From positions 1,183,001-1,247,000 of the forward strand of contig OX463822.1 of NCBI GenBank assembly GCA_949825045.1: a stretch of 64,000 nucleotides of DNA. Reading direction: 5' to 3'. A model generated the notes under the pieces. The model saw only the letters and a program-made list of their open reading frames with translations, made no database searches and was not told the DNA's origin. A program made the position numbers and the translations under genes. Of this stretch, positions 1 through 11,032 are shown one piece after another. This DNA comes from Argyresthia goedartella (lineage: Eukaryota; Arthropoda; Insecta; Lepidoptera; Argyresthiidae). Within the stretch, counting starts at the first letter, position 1; each line of letters begins with the position of its first letter.

Positions 1-44
1 AAACGTGTATATGATAGTTTTTCTTAACGAACATTCATAATTCA

Positions 45-495
45 TAATTATTTAGTGCACACACACATATTAAATTTAAAAGGTTACATTAGGATCAATC
101 ATATGTACAAAGGCGAGCTTATCTCTAAAAAGAGATTTCTTCCAGCAAAACAAGGCATGAAAGGGAAATGTATCATGAAAGGGAAGGCAGTGTAAAATAT
201 CTAATATGTAATCTATACTAAAATACCTATACCTATATAATATAAAATACAGAAAATATAATACTTAAATACCAGACTACTAAATACAATAGATACATAC
301 CTGCAAATATAGTTTATATATGTTTATATATAATGATATACATACTATATTATAACTCTCACGAAAGAGAGAGGAAGTGCTCTTTTACCCGGTTTTTGAA
401 AGAGTGAAGAGTGGGACTGTCTCTTATAGTGCAAGGTAGTGAGACCGTGTGAGATCTCCGGTGCCGATCTCCTGAAAAGAGATACTCAAAGTGGT
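45..495 (-). mobile_element. LINE-A 3' end fragment
   Basis: The 3' tail of a non-LTR retrotransposon, read on the minus strand. Bases 100-160 match 15800-15860, which is the 3' region of the long LINE-A copy, including the shared core ATCTCTAAAAAGAGAT. Bases 440-490 match in reverse complement the end of the plus-strand LINE-A fragment near 5667-5715 (shared core CTCTTTTCAGGAGATCGGCA). No reading frame survives. It is 5'-truncated, as is usual for LINE insertions. Confidence 0.7.
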
Positions 496-515
496 CTCAA
501 TGCTAGCTGACGACC

Positions 516-930
516 TTCAAGCTGTAATCCTCACCGATGAAACCTTCATGAAAATGAAATTTGACACTGCCAAAAAATAGTCCAGAAATAGTCCTAAATA
601 GTCCACCAAGAAAGAAAATTAGTCCACTTATAGTTTCGAAGTTATAGCTATAAGTTGGTGAGGATTACAGCTTGACGTCAAGCTGTAATCCTCATCTCTC
701 TTGCAAGCAAACGGAAGGGCTATTGACTTGGTTTCGGTTTCAAAAATTAGTCCAGAAATAGTCCACACGGCATGCCAAATTTCAGAAATAGTCCTTCAAC
801 GATTCCAGAGTTATTAAGTAATCTTGGTGAGGATTACAGCTTGAACATTTGATAACATCAAATATCTCCGGAACGCCTACGACTTCTAGTTTGATATTTA
901 TGCCAAAAAATAGTCCAGAAATAGTCTACC
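516..930. repeat. Head-to-tail inverted-repeat units with TAGTCC motif clusters
   Basis: Two units, about 516-675 and 677-846, are each bounded by the inverted sequence CAAGCTGTAATCCTCACC and its complement, and they meet at the palindrome CTTGACGTCAAG (671-682). Each contains an AT-rich interior with CAGAAATAGTCC. TAGTCC starts at 578, 589, 599 and 620 in unit 1 and at 748, 759 and 789 in unit 2. A third cluster (911, with the variant TAGTCT at 922) follows without its own terminal repeats. Spacings are close to whole helical turns. There is no coding potential. It may be a nonautonomous transposon array or a protein-binding array. I do not recognise the family. Confidence 0.7.
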
Positions 931-1077
931 GAAACAATAATAATTTCCACCTGGTTTACGTTGAAGAACGGCATTAAAAATGCAATGTTTGATTTCCCAT
1001 ACATTTCAATCAATGTACAGTCGTGTACAAAATAATAACGGGATAAACCCTAATAAACCGGTTTATACCAATTAATC

Positions 1078-1265
1078 TCCATATTCTAGTGGTTTTATAC
1101 TCGCTTCTCACGCAGGAGATGCGTGTTCGTATCCGGTGCGGACCTTATACCATTGAGATAATATTTAACCAATGTACATTATACAGACGTTCTTACGGTG
1201 ATGGAAAACATTTTTAGGCAACCTTTTATCTCCATAGCTGCGGCGATGAGCTAGCCCCCTGCTGT
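1078..1265 (+). mobile_element. tRNA-derived SINE, family G (copy 1)
   Basis: The head resembles a tRNA gene: an A-box-like TCTAGTGG followed 35-40 bases later by a B-box-like GTTCGTATCC. The tail ends in GCTGCGGCGATGAGCTAGCC. The same head and tail order occurs at 61578-61765, and a head on the minus strand lies at 49255-49372. The cloverleaf is degraded, so this is a retroposon and not a working tRNA gene. Confidence 0.65.
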
Positions 1266-1560
1266 AGGCACCTAACTACCTAGCTTCCTACAAAGGTACA
1301 AATTAACAAGGTACAAAAAATGTGAGGTTACAATTTTATTACCCCACTGCGCCAGACCGGCTGCGCTATACGAAAACCAGTGTTGGATTTTGGTGCGTTG
1401 AAAAGGATAGCACAAAAATACAAAAATGATAGTATTTTGTAAAATAGTACGCTCTAATACTAATTTAAAAATGATGAAAATATTTAAAATCAACATCATT
1501 TATTAGTAATTTTCAAGACTTTACTGCCACTTTCCATAATAATTGAACTCTACTGACTAC

Positions 1561-1921
1561 TCATTGGCTAAGAGATCTAGCAATTATACTTACTTTATTT
1601 TGACTGACTTTGTTGCCACCAGCAGCTTGGAATGTGATAGCTAGCACTGCCTTTCTAACTGCACCGATTCCGACAAGCTTAAAGTTAAACGGTGAGGTGC
1701 AGACTGCAGCCCTCGACCGTAGACAATGAAGGGTTGCCTCCTTAGTGGTAGGGTCCATCACGACGGGAGGAAAAGAAAAAAACTGGTTGAGACCGTTGAG
1801 ATCGACATTACCTGATAAAGATTCCTGGGACTTGCCAACACCAATGGTTTTAAGGAAGTTCCATACCTGAGCTGGAGTGTACATCTCTATACGCTCATGG
1901 ATGTGGCGTCGCTTACGCCCA
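1561..1921 (-). pseudogene. LINE-A ORF2 fragment, linker before the reverse transcriptase
   Basis: A minus-strand frame of about 107 codons plus an upstream extension. It has the motif YTPAQVW and, later, PPVVMDPTTKEATL. Both recur in the long LINE-A copy (YTPAQVWKF near 17730, PPVVMDFIVKEATL near 17670). This is the region between endonuclease and reverse transcriptase. The fragment also keeps about 15 residues present at the corresponding point here but missing from the long copy, which is frameshifted there. It ends before any catalytic motif. A dead fragment. Confidence 0.75.
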
Positions 1922-1924
1922 AGA

Positions 1925-2625
1925 AAAAAAAAACATTACTAAAACATTAAGCACTGTAGGACAAATATCGATGGATAAGAAAGAATGTCTAATTTTTTGA
2001 AGAAGGATTTGCAGCTTTCCGCCTTTTTTTTTGTATGCCAGCGATAGCCCTAATACATTTTTTCTGAAGCCTAAACATTTTGTCGCTATCAGTAGAATTT
2101 CCGAAAAAGATGATACCGTAATTAAGGATAGAATGCACTTATCCGAAATATGCAGTAACAGCTGCCTCTGTGGTCGCAATCTGCGTTAATCTCCTTAGAG
2201 GGTAAACAAAGCTGTTTATCTTACAGCAAAGTTTTTCTATGTGCAGTTTCCATCCGCAGTGTTGGTCTAGGTGCAGTCCGAGGAATCTTATTGTTTGTAC
2301 AATTTCCACGTTATTGTTATCATAGTTTATATTTAGTTTCGTTGGGTTTGCTTGTGGTTGATGAAATTGCATAATTTTAGTTTTTTGTAGGTTAATTTTT
2401 AGATTGTTATTCTGAAGCTATTCGACAAGCCCACTCAATGTATTGTATTGTATCTAGTTCAAAGTTTAGTGGCTCTCTACATTTTATGACAACGGAACAG
2501 TTATTCGCAACTATAGGATGTGGATACTTTCTGGTAGTTCATTTATATAGGCTGGGAACAGGAGAGGCCCCAAGATACTTCCCTGTGGTACACAGTATTC
2601 TGCAGCCCTAGTGTAGGACGCGTGG
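1925..2625 (-). pseudogene. LINE-C reverse transcriptase fragment
   Basis: The minus strand encodes, with frameshifts, the second half of a Jockey/CR1-group reverse transcriptase. A GSILGPLLF-type motif followed by YINELPESI sits near 2530-2590. Further on come FLGLHLDQHCGWKLHIEKL (about 2220-2290), then the C-terminal thumb-like region. The YADD box and part of the fingers are not recognisable. It differs in sequence from LINE-A and LINE-B in this window. The flanks give no clear target duplication. The assignment rests on these motifs alone. Confidence 0.65.
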
Positions 2626-2636
2626 TTTTTTTTCTA

Positions 2637-2667
2637 TTCTATACTATATTTTAAATATAGTATAGAA
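2637..2667. repeat. Perfect 31-base palindrome
   Basis: Arms of 15 bases (TTCTATACTATATTT and its complement) around a single central base. It lies just beyond the LINE-C fragment. It could form a cruciform or simply be AT-rich chance sequence. Confidence 0.75.
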
Positions 2668-3558
2668 CAGGAAAACTAAATAAATATAGAAAATTATTTT
2701 AATTTGAACAAACGGTTTGGGACAGGACTTGAAAGTCCCTTCGGCGAAATGATCGATACGATCCATAACCTACTCTGCTTCTTCTGATGCAAATATTATG
2801 TTATCGTCATTGAAATCTGCAAGGAGAAACTCTCTGAAAGGCAGTGGCACCAAGAAACTTCAGAATGATCACGGCAAATACTTTTGGTCATATCAAAATT
2901 CTCATTTCGTTTCTTGTATTACCATGATTTGATATCCGTGAAAGTCGGTATAGCTTCTATTAGGTAGATTCCTTTATCAGTTAAATTGCATACTATTTCG
3001 TTATATTGTGCAGGTATCGGTTGTAAGTCTGATGTTACTTTTTTATGAAGTTTGTGAATCTCTTTGATAACTTAATTTTTTGTCGAACTGGACGTACAAG
3101 TATCAGTACTATTATAAGTATTATACACTTATACTTTGACCCTTCGATGATAATGTCAGACTACATCATGAGCACTATTTGAGCATACCCAAAACACACA
3201 ATGATTTTCATACTCTTTTATTCTTTAGTATTTTCTTCCTTGACATGATAATAACTCTCCACCTCGTCTTATTTCCTCGGTTACGGTTATTATAGTACTG
3301 CTACCTGGTACACATTGTTCATGATAATATCACAATGTTCAATGTAATTGCACCAAATACGAGTAAAATAAATTCAAGACGCTCTCAACGTCGTAACGAT
3401 CATGACATTAATTTGTATAATCTATTTTTATATAATCTAGTTTTATACCTATAATTCCTAAATAATGGCCACTTCATACACAAACCAGTATCAAAAAATT
3501 ATCAAACCTTTGTCCACATTGTTAACCAGTTTTCTACGCAGAAGCTGCATTCCCAGTA

Positions 3559-3659
3559 GATAACTAGTTATCAAACTCGTATGACCATGGAAGGACAAAT
3601 CAACTCCCATAACTGTTTTTTTCCGCGGAAGATATTTTCCCCCTAGATAACTAGTTATC
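3559..3659. repeat. Duplicated 14-base palindrome GATAACTAGTTATC
   Basis: The perfect palindrome GATAACTAGTTATC occurs at 3559-3572 and 3646-3659, 87 bases apart, with matching flanks (TAGATAACTAGTTATCAAA). The intervening sequence shows weak similarity to the upstream flank, which suggests an old tandem duplication. Confidence 0.7.
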
Positions 3660-4924
3660 AAATTTGGTTTTCTGATACTCTAATAATAATCTGCTGGCCA
3701 CTCGATTTGGCAGAAACAGTGTAGAAACTTCAAAACAAAGTACTGAAAGAAATTCTGATCAGAAAATAACCCTTACCTTAGTCCCGTATGATTTTTGGAG
3801 TAGAAATTGTTAGGTGGCGATGTGAGTTGTGCATTTATGGTGGGGGTTCAAATTTATTTAACCTCTCATCAGTAATTAATTTATAACATTGCTTTTAATT
3901 GTTATTGGCGGATTCCGCCACTCCCACAGACGGGGGTTAAGAATATGTGACGGACGAACAGTTGAAGGCTTTTTTAAAGCGTATTAATTTTTAAAACTTT
4001 TTTCGGTAGGGCAGTTTAAATTAAAGTGTTAATAAAGATTCATTACATACAGACAAAGTTAGTAAATTAATAAAATAATTTATATTTTAATTTATTCAAG
4101 CAGTTTTGTTTTTGTTAGAAATTCTCCGAACGAAACAAGCGCCATTTTAAGTTTGTTTTTTTTTAAATATTCCTTGTCCATATGAATAGACCGCAGTTCT
4201 TTCAATCATACAGCCAATTATTACCTATTTATTTCTTAGATTCGTGGTATTTTAATGTTTACCGGAATCCGGCGAAGCGCAGAAAGAGGTTTATGATCAT
4301 TTCTCTTCTGTCGTAGACTACAACTTATTATTATTTATTATTATTAACTTATGATTATCGATTATTGATTACAACTTTTCTTAGCACGAGTTCTACTTCG
4401 ATGACGTCTACTGCACGAGCTTTTTTTACTCAGGCTTTCCTCACAATTATGACTCAGCCTGTAAACACGAATGTACGTGCTTGTGTGAATTTTAATCTTA
4501 TGCCAACAAAAAACTCAAGAGTTACCTGATTACACAGCGTTCATTAATCAGCCCGCACTGATTAAGGACCGGTTTAATTCAGTAAATATAATATCACCAT
4601 TAGCGCAGTAAACAAATCATCCAAAACACATGACCTGTAAAATTAATGAATATCCACACAATGATGGAAAAAATACCTCGTGGTATTGAAAACGAATGGT
4701 CTGAAGTCTGAAGGGCTGAACGCTAGCTGTTGAAATCGTAATGGCTCTAAAAATATTTTAAAATGATTATAATTCAAATTATTTTGTCTAGTTTATTTAC
4801 CTACCTACATACATTATAGTTAGTGCAAAATCTCACGTGCCCGTCTGTCTGTTGGTAAATGTCAACTATCCCGAAGGGTCCTTTTCTATCACTTCCTATT
4901 CAAAGTTCAAAGTTCAAGTTCAAT

Positions 4925-5090
4925 GTTCAAAATTCTTTATTACTGTAGATTATATACTTAGCAAACATAATGTTTTCCCGCTTCTCTACATTGGACCACT
5001 GTGAGAGTGCAAAGGGTGAAGTAACTCCCACAAATAGATTTTTAGAACTCTTTTAAAAATTTGTTGTCTTTAAATAATCTTACCAATTAT
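4925..5090 (-). mobile_element. LINE-B 3' region fragment
   Basis: Matches 36335-36445, the 3' edge of the LINE-B copy at 36-38 kb. Both contain CTTTATTACTGTAG, then CTTCTCTACATTGGA and CCCAC...GATTTTT in the same order. There is no coding sequence. It abuts a LINE-A fragment in the opposite orientation. Confidence 0.55.
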
Positions 5091-5725
5091 TTCCAAAGTC
5101 ATTGAATCCATTGTCCACTCCCAACTCACCTCCTACCGTTCATCAAACAAACTTCTCAATCCTTAACAATCTGAATTCAGACCAGGACATGGTACTACGA
5201 CAGCCCTATTAAAAGTCAGCGATGATATACAGTTAGCCATGGATCAGGACAGGCACACGCTTTCCTTGTTACAAAACCCATTGTTCCCGTATCATATAAT
5301 GACATCACAATAGAGTACACAGATATGGCGAAAATCCTTGGGGTTATTTTTGACAACCAGCTGTCTTGTCAGCAAGGTCAGCAGACGGGTCTTTGCGTAT
5401 TTTCACTCCCTCAGGCGCCTGCAGTACTTCTTTTCGCGACAGACCAAAATCACTCTTGCTCAGTCCCTTCTCCTGCCGCTAATCATCTGAACAAACTCGA
5501 ACGACTTCTGAATCTCGGGATTCGGTTTATCTTTGGGCTGCGAAAATTCGACCAGGTTTCTCAATATCGCAAAGAGTTGGGGTGGCTTCCGATTCGTATT
5601 CGCCGAGACTCTCATATTCTATCCTATCTTTTTAATATATTGAAAAATCCGCGCTACCCCAGCTAGCTTCGAGACCGCTTTCAGTATCTCTTTTCAGGAG
5701 ATCGGCAACGGAGAGGCTTCAAATT
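5091..5725 (+). pseudogene. LINE-A reverse transcriptase with internal deletion
   Basis: The plus strand encodes VHSQLTSY near 5100 and FRPGHGTTTALLKVSDDIQ near 5175-5235, which match the fingers region of the long LINE-A copy. Coding identity then jumps at about 5275 to the post-YADD region: LGVIFDNQLS (5340), RRVFAYFHSLRRLQ in another frame, and LNKLERLLNLGIRFIFGLRKFDQVSQYRKELGWLP (as short blocks, 5490-5590). About 560 bases containing the catalytic YADD box are missing. A frameshift near 5375 adds to the damage. The end at 5667-5720 matches the minus-strand fragment at 440-490. A dead copy. Confidence 0.8.
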
Positions 5726-5729
5726 AGTC

Positions 5730-6960
5730 ATAGATCCTAATGAAAATACAAATAACAAATGAAAATAATAATAAATGTAGCCCATTTATGTCTCCACCGA
5801 GGGGCACAGGCCTTTACCCGGATACGAGTAAGATTGAGCCATACTCCACCACGCTGGCTCAGTACGGGTTGGTAGAGGTGTTTTATGACTACTGCTACCA
5901 AGTATAGTAGTATGTTTAACATTAATGTTTAGAGACACATACTCCAAACGTTCACAAGCAAACAGACAACAAAGTGATCATAAAATGATACAGAATCATA
6001 ACAATCACAAAAGTTATCACCCACATTTTTTATATTTTCTACGTGTACCGGAGTTTTATAACCCTTCCCATCTCAGTCATGGCATCATATCTCACAAGAC
6101 GTGAACGCACTTATTCGTGACAATCTGTCAGATGTGCCTCGCCGCCATTCTCGCGGAAACCCTTTTACAAGGGTTCGCGATAACACACGACACACGACAC
6201 TCGGCGGGAGTGGGGTGGCGGTCGCGGTGGCACACGACGATGTGTTATTGTGTTTATTCTGTATGTTATGTAAACAAAATATTATTGGTGGAAGTTCTAG
6301 GAATGTGTTGCTTATATGTGTGTGTATGTAGTCATGTAAATAACGCTCAACTTTGATGAAATTAGTAATGAAAGTTTTTTAGAGTGATTTACCCACAATA
6401 TATCATCCAATTACAAAACTAGTTTGTAGTTTGCACAAAAGGATTGCTGTTTTTATTGTTTTACTCTTTTAAAGACTTTATGAATAATTGGAATCACCGT
6501 ATAAGTATTAGTCTTTAAAACGAGTTGATATTTGAACTTGTGTAGTGGTACAGCTACCAGATACTGTCACTTATCGTCGCAATTGCATATAATCGTATTA
6601 ATTTATTTTCCACCTACGTAGGTAAGTCAATACATAATTGTACCAATAGACTAAATAAAGGACTTAATGTGACCTTTTTGTTACCTCAATGATATAGAAC
6701 CATGTCCCTTGCATCACAAAGTGATTTCGCTAGTACTCCTCCACATATTTTGAATACCCAACTGCAATATACCGTGTGAAAGTGAAATAGCTGGACGGGG
6801 CTGCATTTCTAGTTTTCTTATATATAGTCAACATAACATTTTTTTTATCAATGCCTTTAAATATTCTTGAAACAATACCAATCAAGTTAGCTAGCAATAA
6901 CCAAACCTAACCTCATACACAAAATCAACTAAGATAAATCTGACACTTTCACATAATAAT
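5730..6960. other. Gene-free stretch with a repeat remnant
   Basis: No gene recognised. Bases 5780-5885 (ACTCCACCACGCTGGCTCAG and surroundings) look like a dispersed repeat that I know from many lepidopteran genomes. This is recall, not shown by a second copy here. Bases 6125-6240 are GC-richer with CACACGACGA-type runs. The short overlapping frames there look fortuitous. Confidence 0.45.
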
Positions 6961-7152
6961 TATATTAGGTCCTTACATATGAAATTGGCGTTTCGCCGTA
7001 CTGGCCACTTTGATCTCAAATATCTCCTCTATGGTTAGGAATTCCAAATTCAAATTTATACAGCTATTTACTCATGTATTTGTATTTCTAAAATTATAAT
7101 TCATTTGTTTTTTCCTCAATTGTTTTTTTTCTTGCGTCACTCAGCTTACAAA

Positions 7153-7921
7153 ATGGAAAACTTGAAATATCGCGTTATTTACGAGTATGAGTTCTACCGT
7201 GGCACCAGTGCTGCAGAAACGTCTCGAAGGATTAATAATGTGTATGGCGACGGTGCCGCAATAGAAAACACAGTTAATTTTTGGTTCCAACGTTTTCGTT
7301 CTGGAAATTTCAACCTGCAGAACAAGCCCTGTGGACGGTCGGAGACCAAAGTTGATAATGAAGAATTGAAGGCTATTGTGGAAGCGGATCCATCGCAAAC
7401 CACGTCCGAGTTAGCTGCAGGCTGCGGTGTTAGTGATAAAACTGTTTTAATCCACTTCAAGCGAATTGGAAAGGTGAAAAAGCTTGAAAGGTGGGTACCT
7501 CACGAACTAAGTGAAGCAAATTAACAAACGCGCGTTGACTGCTGCGTTGCATTACTCACCCGGCACAATAATGAAAGGATTTTAAATCGAATCATTACCT
7601 GTGATGAAAAGTGGATCCTGTACGATAATCAGAAGCGCTTATCGCAATGGCTGAACCCTGCCGAACCAGCCAAACCATGCCCCAAGCGAAAATAAAGTCC
7701 AAAAAAGTTACTTGTGAGCGTTTGGTGACTAGTGCTGGTATCGTTCACAACAGCTTTCTTAAATCTGGCCAGACGATTACGGCAGATGTTTATTGTCAGC
7801 AACTGCAAATCATGATGGAAAAGCTAGCTGCTAAACAACCGAGGCTGGTTAATCGCTCTAGGCCACTGCTGCTTCATGATAACGCTAGACCACACACTGC
7901 ACAACAGACGGCTACCATATT
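7153..7921 (+). pseudogene. mariner transposase, N-terminal part
   Basis: The start ATG at 7153 opens MENLKYRVIYEYEFYRGTSA, a typical mariner N-terminus. Two helix-turn-helix segments follow (AAETSRRINNVYGDG, and SQTTSELAAGCGVSDKT), then the conserved WVPHELSE linker. A stop at 7522 breaks the frame. The frame continues with CDEKWILYDN (first catalytic Asp) near 7602, has another stop near 7692, and then has LLHDNARPHTA (second catalytic Asp) near 7870. The third Asp lies beyond the LINE insertion. Family knowledge: mariner transposases use a DD34D triad to cut at the inverted ends. This copy cannot make an active enzyme. Confidence 0.93.
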
Positions 7922-10287
7922 CTCGACACATGTTATGTACGACGTCACCTGGTCTGATCATTTCCCCCTTTGTATTATTTGTGATATTTTATGTGTGCCA
8001 TCTGTAACTTTAAGCACAGCTCAGAATGTACTAAGCAAAATTAGGTGGGGTGAAAGAGATGCTAGTCAAACGAAAGCTTATAACTTGTACTGTGATATTA
8101 ATTTAAATAGTATTAACGTGGAGATGCCTTGTGCTGGATGTGTGGATGGATTGTGTGAACGGGTGAGTGATCATTTTACTTTTATTGACGAAGTTTATTC
8201 TAATATAGTTAATGTAATGCAGACAGCGGCCATAGAAAGTGCTAGGGAGTATTCGAATGCACAGAGAGCTAGGAAGAAAGTTCCTGGGTGGAACTATCAC
8301 GTTAGTGGCAGCCACAAGGTGGCAAGGTTGCATTTCTAGTGCTGGGTGGGGGCAGGAAGACCCTCCACAGGTACAATATATGAGCAAATGGCTGAAAGTC
8401 GAAAACTGTTTAAGAATAAGCTTAAATGGTGTCAAAAAAATGAAGAGCAAATTAAAATGAATATTTTGGCGTTGCATAAGAAAGATAAAAACTTTGTTAA
8501 ATTTTGGAACTCAACCAAGAAGTTGAATTTTAAGCAGAGTTTACCAGTGTCTGTGGAGGGTCTACAGGACCCCTTTCAGATTGCCGATATGTTTGGCCGC
8601 AGGTTCAAGGTTGTCCCGCAACCAGTTCGGACTGATACACAGCCGGAGACTGCCTCTCAGTCTACCGCTGCTTCTGGTCAGCTGATTCAATTCACAGCTG
8701 CTGATGTGGCACGTGCAGTACGGAAGATAAAGAGAGAAAAGTCACCGGGCCACGATGGTTTAAGTGTGGAGCACTTACTATGTGCGGGAGATAAGGTTTT
8801 TGTAAAGTTGTCAGCATTTTACAACATGTGTGTCAGGTTTTGCTACCTCCCTGTTGCCCTCATGAAAACTATTGTGGTCCCAATAGCAAAGAACAAAACG
8901 GGTGACCTTGCATCTGCGGCCAACTATCGTCCGATCTCCCTGGGGACCGTTATAGGTAAAATACTGGAACGACTTCTGCAGCCCGAAGTGGTGGGCAAGC
9001 TAGAGATAGATGACGCGCAGTTTGGCTTCCGTCCTGGTCTTTCGACAGACTCAGCAATAATGAGTCTGAAGCATGCAGTAAACTACTACAAGGATAGGGG
9101 TACGTCAGTTTATGCATGCTTCCTAGATTTAAGCAAGGCGTTTGATTTAGTGAATTATAAAATTCTCTGTAACAAACTGCTGAGCTCAAACGTTCCCAAG
9201 GAGTTGGTGGGTCTCTTGAGATACTGGTACGGGGGCCAAACGAACTGTGTGAGGTGGGGCGACGCGACGTCTAGCGAATACAAGCTAGAATGCGGAGTTC
9301 GCCAGGGGGGGCTTACCTCTCCGGATCTCTTCAATCTCTACATCAATGACCTAATTGTGAGGTTGGGGGGCACCAAGGTCGGTTGTCATGTTGGGGGTGT
9401 TTGTGTAAACAACCTCAGCTATGCGGACGACATGGTGCTCCTAAGCCCCTCTATCGAAGGTTTAGGGAAACTACTTTCAGTTTGTGAGCATTATGCCGAT
9501 GAACACGGACTGAAGTACAATGTCCAAAAAACTGAGATGATGGTATTCAGGGAAGGCAGAGGTCCGGAGAGGGTGCCCAAGATAGTACTGAATGGCTCGC
9601 CGGTTCGGGTTGTAGATAGTTTTAAGTACCTAGGTCACATACTGACGGAGGACCTTCGTGACGATTGTGACATGGAGAGGGAAAGAAGGGCGCTATCTGT
9701 CAGATGCAACATGCTCGCTCGCAAGTTCCACAGGTGTAACCAAGATGTTAAAGTCCTTCTGTTCAAGGCATTCTGTCAAAACCTTTACACATGTCACCTG
9801 TGGATCAACTACACGAGAAAATCCTATAGTGCCCTGAGGATTCAGTACAATGATGCGTTCCGTATCCTCCTCAGGCGGCCGCGTTTCTGCAGTGCGTCGA
9901 GCATGTTTGCAGACGCGGAAGTGCCTGACTTCTTCGCTGTCTTAAGATCCAGGGTCGCCTCCGCGTGGGGGAGACTGAGAGGCTCGGGCAATGCAATCGT
10001 GCGTGCCGTTTGTGACGATATCTGCAGTTCATTGCATAGACACTGGCTCTCTGTACATATGAGTGCTAATAGAAAATAGTAAGTTATTTATAATAATTAT
10101 TATTCAATTATTTAATATTTCTTTTTTTTTTTTTTTTACAGTTTTACAATTTTAAATGATATATATCTGCTTTATTTTTATGTCATTGCATTTTAATTTT
10201 ATTGCATTTTAATGACTGTGTACTGTACATTTTCTGTGATATGGGTACTTTACCTGAAATAAACTTTATTATTATTATATTATTATT
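7922..10287 (+). mobile_element. LINE-P, 5'-truncated non-LTR retrotransposon inside mariner
   Basis: Begins within the end of an apurinic-type endonuclease (DVTWSDHFPL near 7940, which carries the SDH motif) and runs through a reverse transcriptase to a 3' tail with AATAAA (10256) and an ATT-rich run. ATATT at 7917-7921 is repeated at 10288-10292, a likely target-site duplication, although the ATT-rich tail makes the exact right edge ambiguous. The mariner transposase resumes in sense directly after it. Its 5' truncation fits target-primed reverse transcription. The clade is not assigned. Confidence 0.9.
7926..10079 (+). pseudogene. LINE-P endonuclease end plus reverse transcriptase
   Basis: One reading frame broken by a single stop (TAG at 8337-8339), because the segments before and after are in phase. 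After the endonuclease tail come a linker rich in basic residues and then the reverse transcriptase. Its motifs are NYRPISLGTVIGKILERLL (about 8923), FGFRPGLSTDSA (about 9020), CFLDLSKAFDLVN (about 9117), CGVRQGGLTSPDLFNLYIND (about 9292), SYADDMVLLS (about 9418, catalytic Asp pair) and FKYLGHILTEDL (about 9620). The C-terminus has an RFCSASSMFADA segment. Nothing of the N-terminal endonuclease core remains. The 577-codon stretch after the stop is intact, so the insertion is fairly young compared with its host mariner. Confidence 0.88.
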
Positions 10288-10292
10288 ATATT

Positions 10293-10497
10293 AGAGGAGC
10301 TTCAATTGGAATGTCTAAGACATCCTCCGTACTCTCAGGACCTTGCTCCAACAGATAACCATTTTTTTAGAAATTCGGATAACTTCTTGAAAGGGAAAAA
10401 ATTCAACTCCGATGGGGCAGTCCAAACCGCCATCAAAGATTTTATTGATTCCCGTCCGAATGTTTTTTTAGTAAAGGGATCGAAGAACTACCTATGA
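10293..10497 (+). pseudogene. mariner transposase, C-terminal part
   Basis: Continues the interrupted transposase: LEELQLECLRHPPYSQDLAP, then TDNHFF, which gives the third catalytic Asp in the conserved YSxDLAPxD context. Then come NFLKGKKFNSDGA and the C-terminal region. The frame ends at 10497 (TGA). The right terminal inverted repeat begins about 55 bases later. Confidence 0.9.
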
Positions 10498-10599
10498 GAT
10501 GGCAAAAGTGTATAGATAGCAATGTTACATTACGACTTTATGTTCCTCCCATGCAAAATGCCAATTTCATATGTAAGGACCTAATATAATTTACATATA

Positions 10600-11032
10600 A
10601 GTATTAGTAGTTTATGTGACTGTTACTTAATGGAGGGCATTAGTACTCGAGAGTGGGTTTATAAAACGAGCCGAAGACGAGTTCTGATTATGTACAGTTA
10701 CATACACTAGTTTATCTACACACATATCATAAGCTCTCTTTGATGTGTTCAGGAACTGCATGTTTGACCGGCATTGTGGCATTGATCTTATCTCTGCAGT
10801 TGTTTAGCTTGATCTGTAGTACCAACTTCACAGACAAACTAGGGGCGGCACGCAGCGGGCGTTGGCATTCGAAATTTCAATGTCACAATATGTAGAAAAT
10901 TTACACATTATGGTCATAATGTACAAATTTTCAGATAAGAAATGAGTTTTTACCAAATAGTTTTACATTATGCTGGTCTTAACGTGCGGTTTTTAGACGC
11001 AGTAAAGAGGGTTTATGATACGTGTGTAGATA
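10600..11032 (+). mobile_element. Dispersed element family D (copy 1)
   Basis: Shares ordered blocks with 38275-38665, 46101-46585 and, inverted, 46587-46976: GTTTATGTGACTG, GGAGGGCATTA, ACTAGTTTATCTACACACA, TTGATGTGTTCAGGA, ACAAACTAGGGGCGGCACGC and GAGGGTTTATGATACGTGTG. The segment TTTATCTACACACATATCAT near 10710 is the near-complement of the last 20 bases, so the core has imperfect inverted ends, like a MITE. It starts almost directly after the mariner's right end. No coding capacity. Family unknown to me. Confidence 0.75.

Larger units (their letters stand above)
2630..4924. other. Gene-free AT-rich stretch
   Basis: No gene and no named transposon recognised. It contains the perfect palindrome at 2637-2667, the duplicated GATAACTAGTTATC sites at 3559-3659, a small GGCGGATTCCGCC hairpin near 3907, and a sequence near 4840-4885 that looks like the edge of the dispersed repeat H. 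Confidence 0.5.
6965..10584 (+). mobile_element. mariner transposon, complete ends, interrupted by LINE-P
   Basis: A Tc1/mariner element. The left end TTAGGTCCTTACATATGAAA (6965) is matched in inverted orientation by the right end finishing at 10584 (TTTCATATGTAAGGACCTAA). TA dinucleotides flank both (6963-6964, 10585-10586), the expected target duplication. Between the ends is a mariner transposase, cut at 7921/10293 by a LINE. Removing the LINE leaves about 1.25 kb, the normal size of a mariner. The element is dead, with at least two in-frame stops as well as the insertion. Confidence 0.93.
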
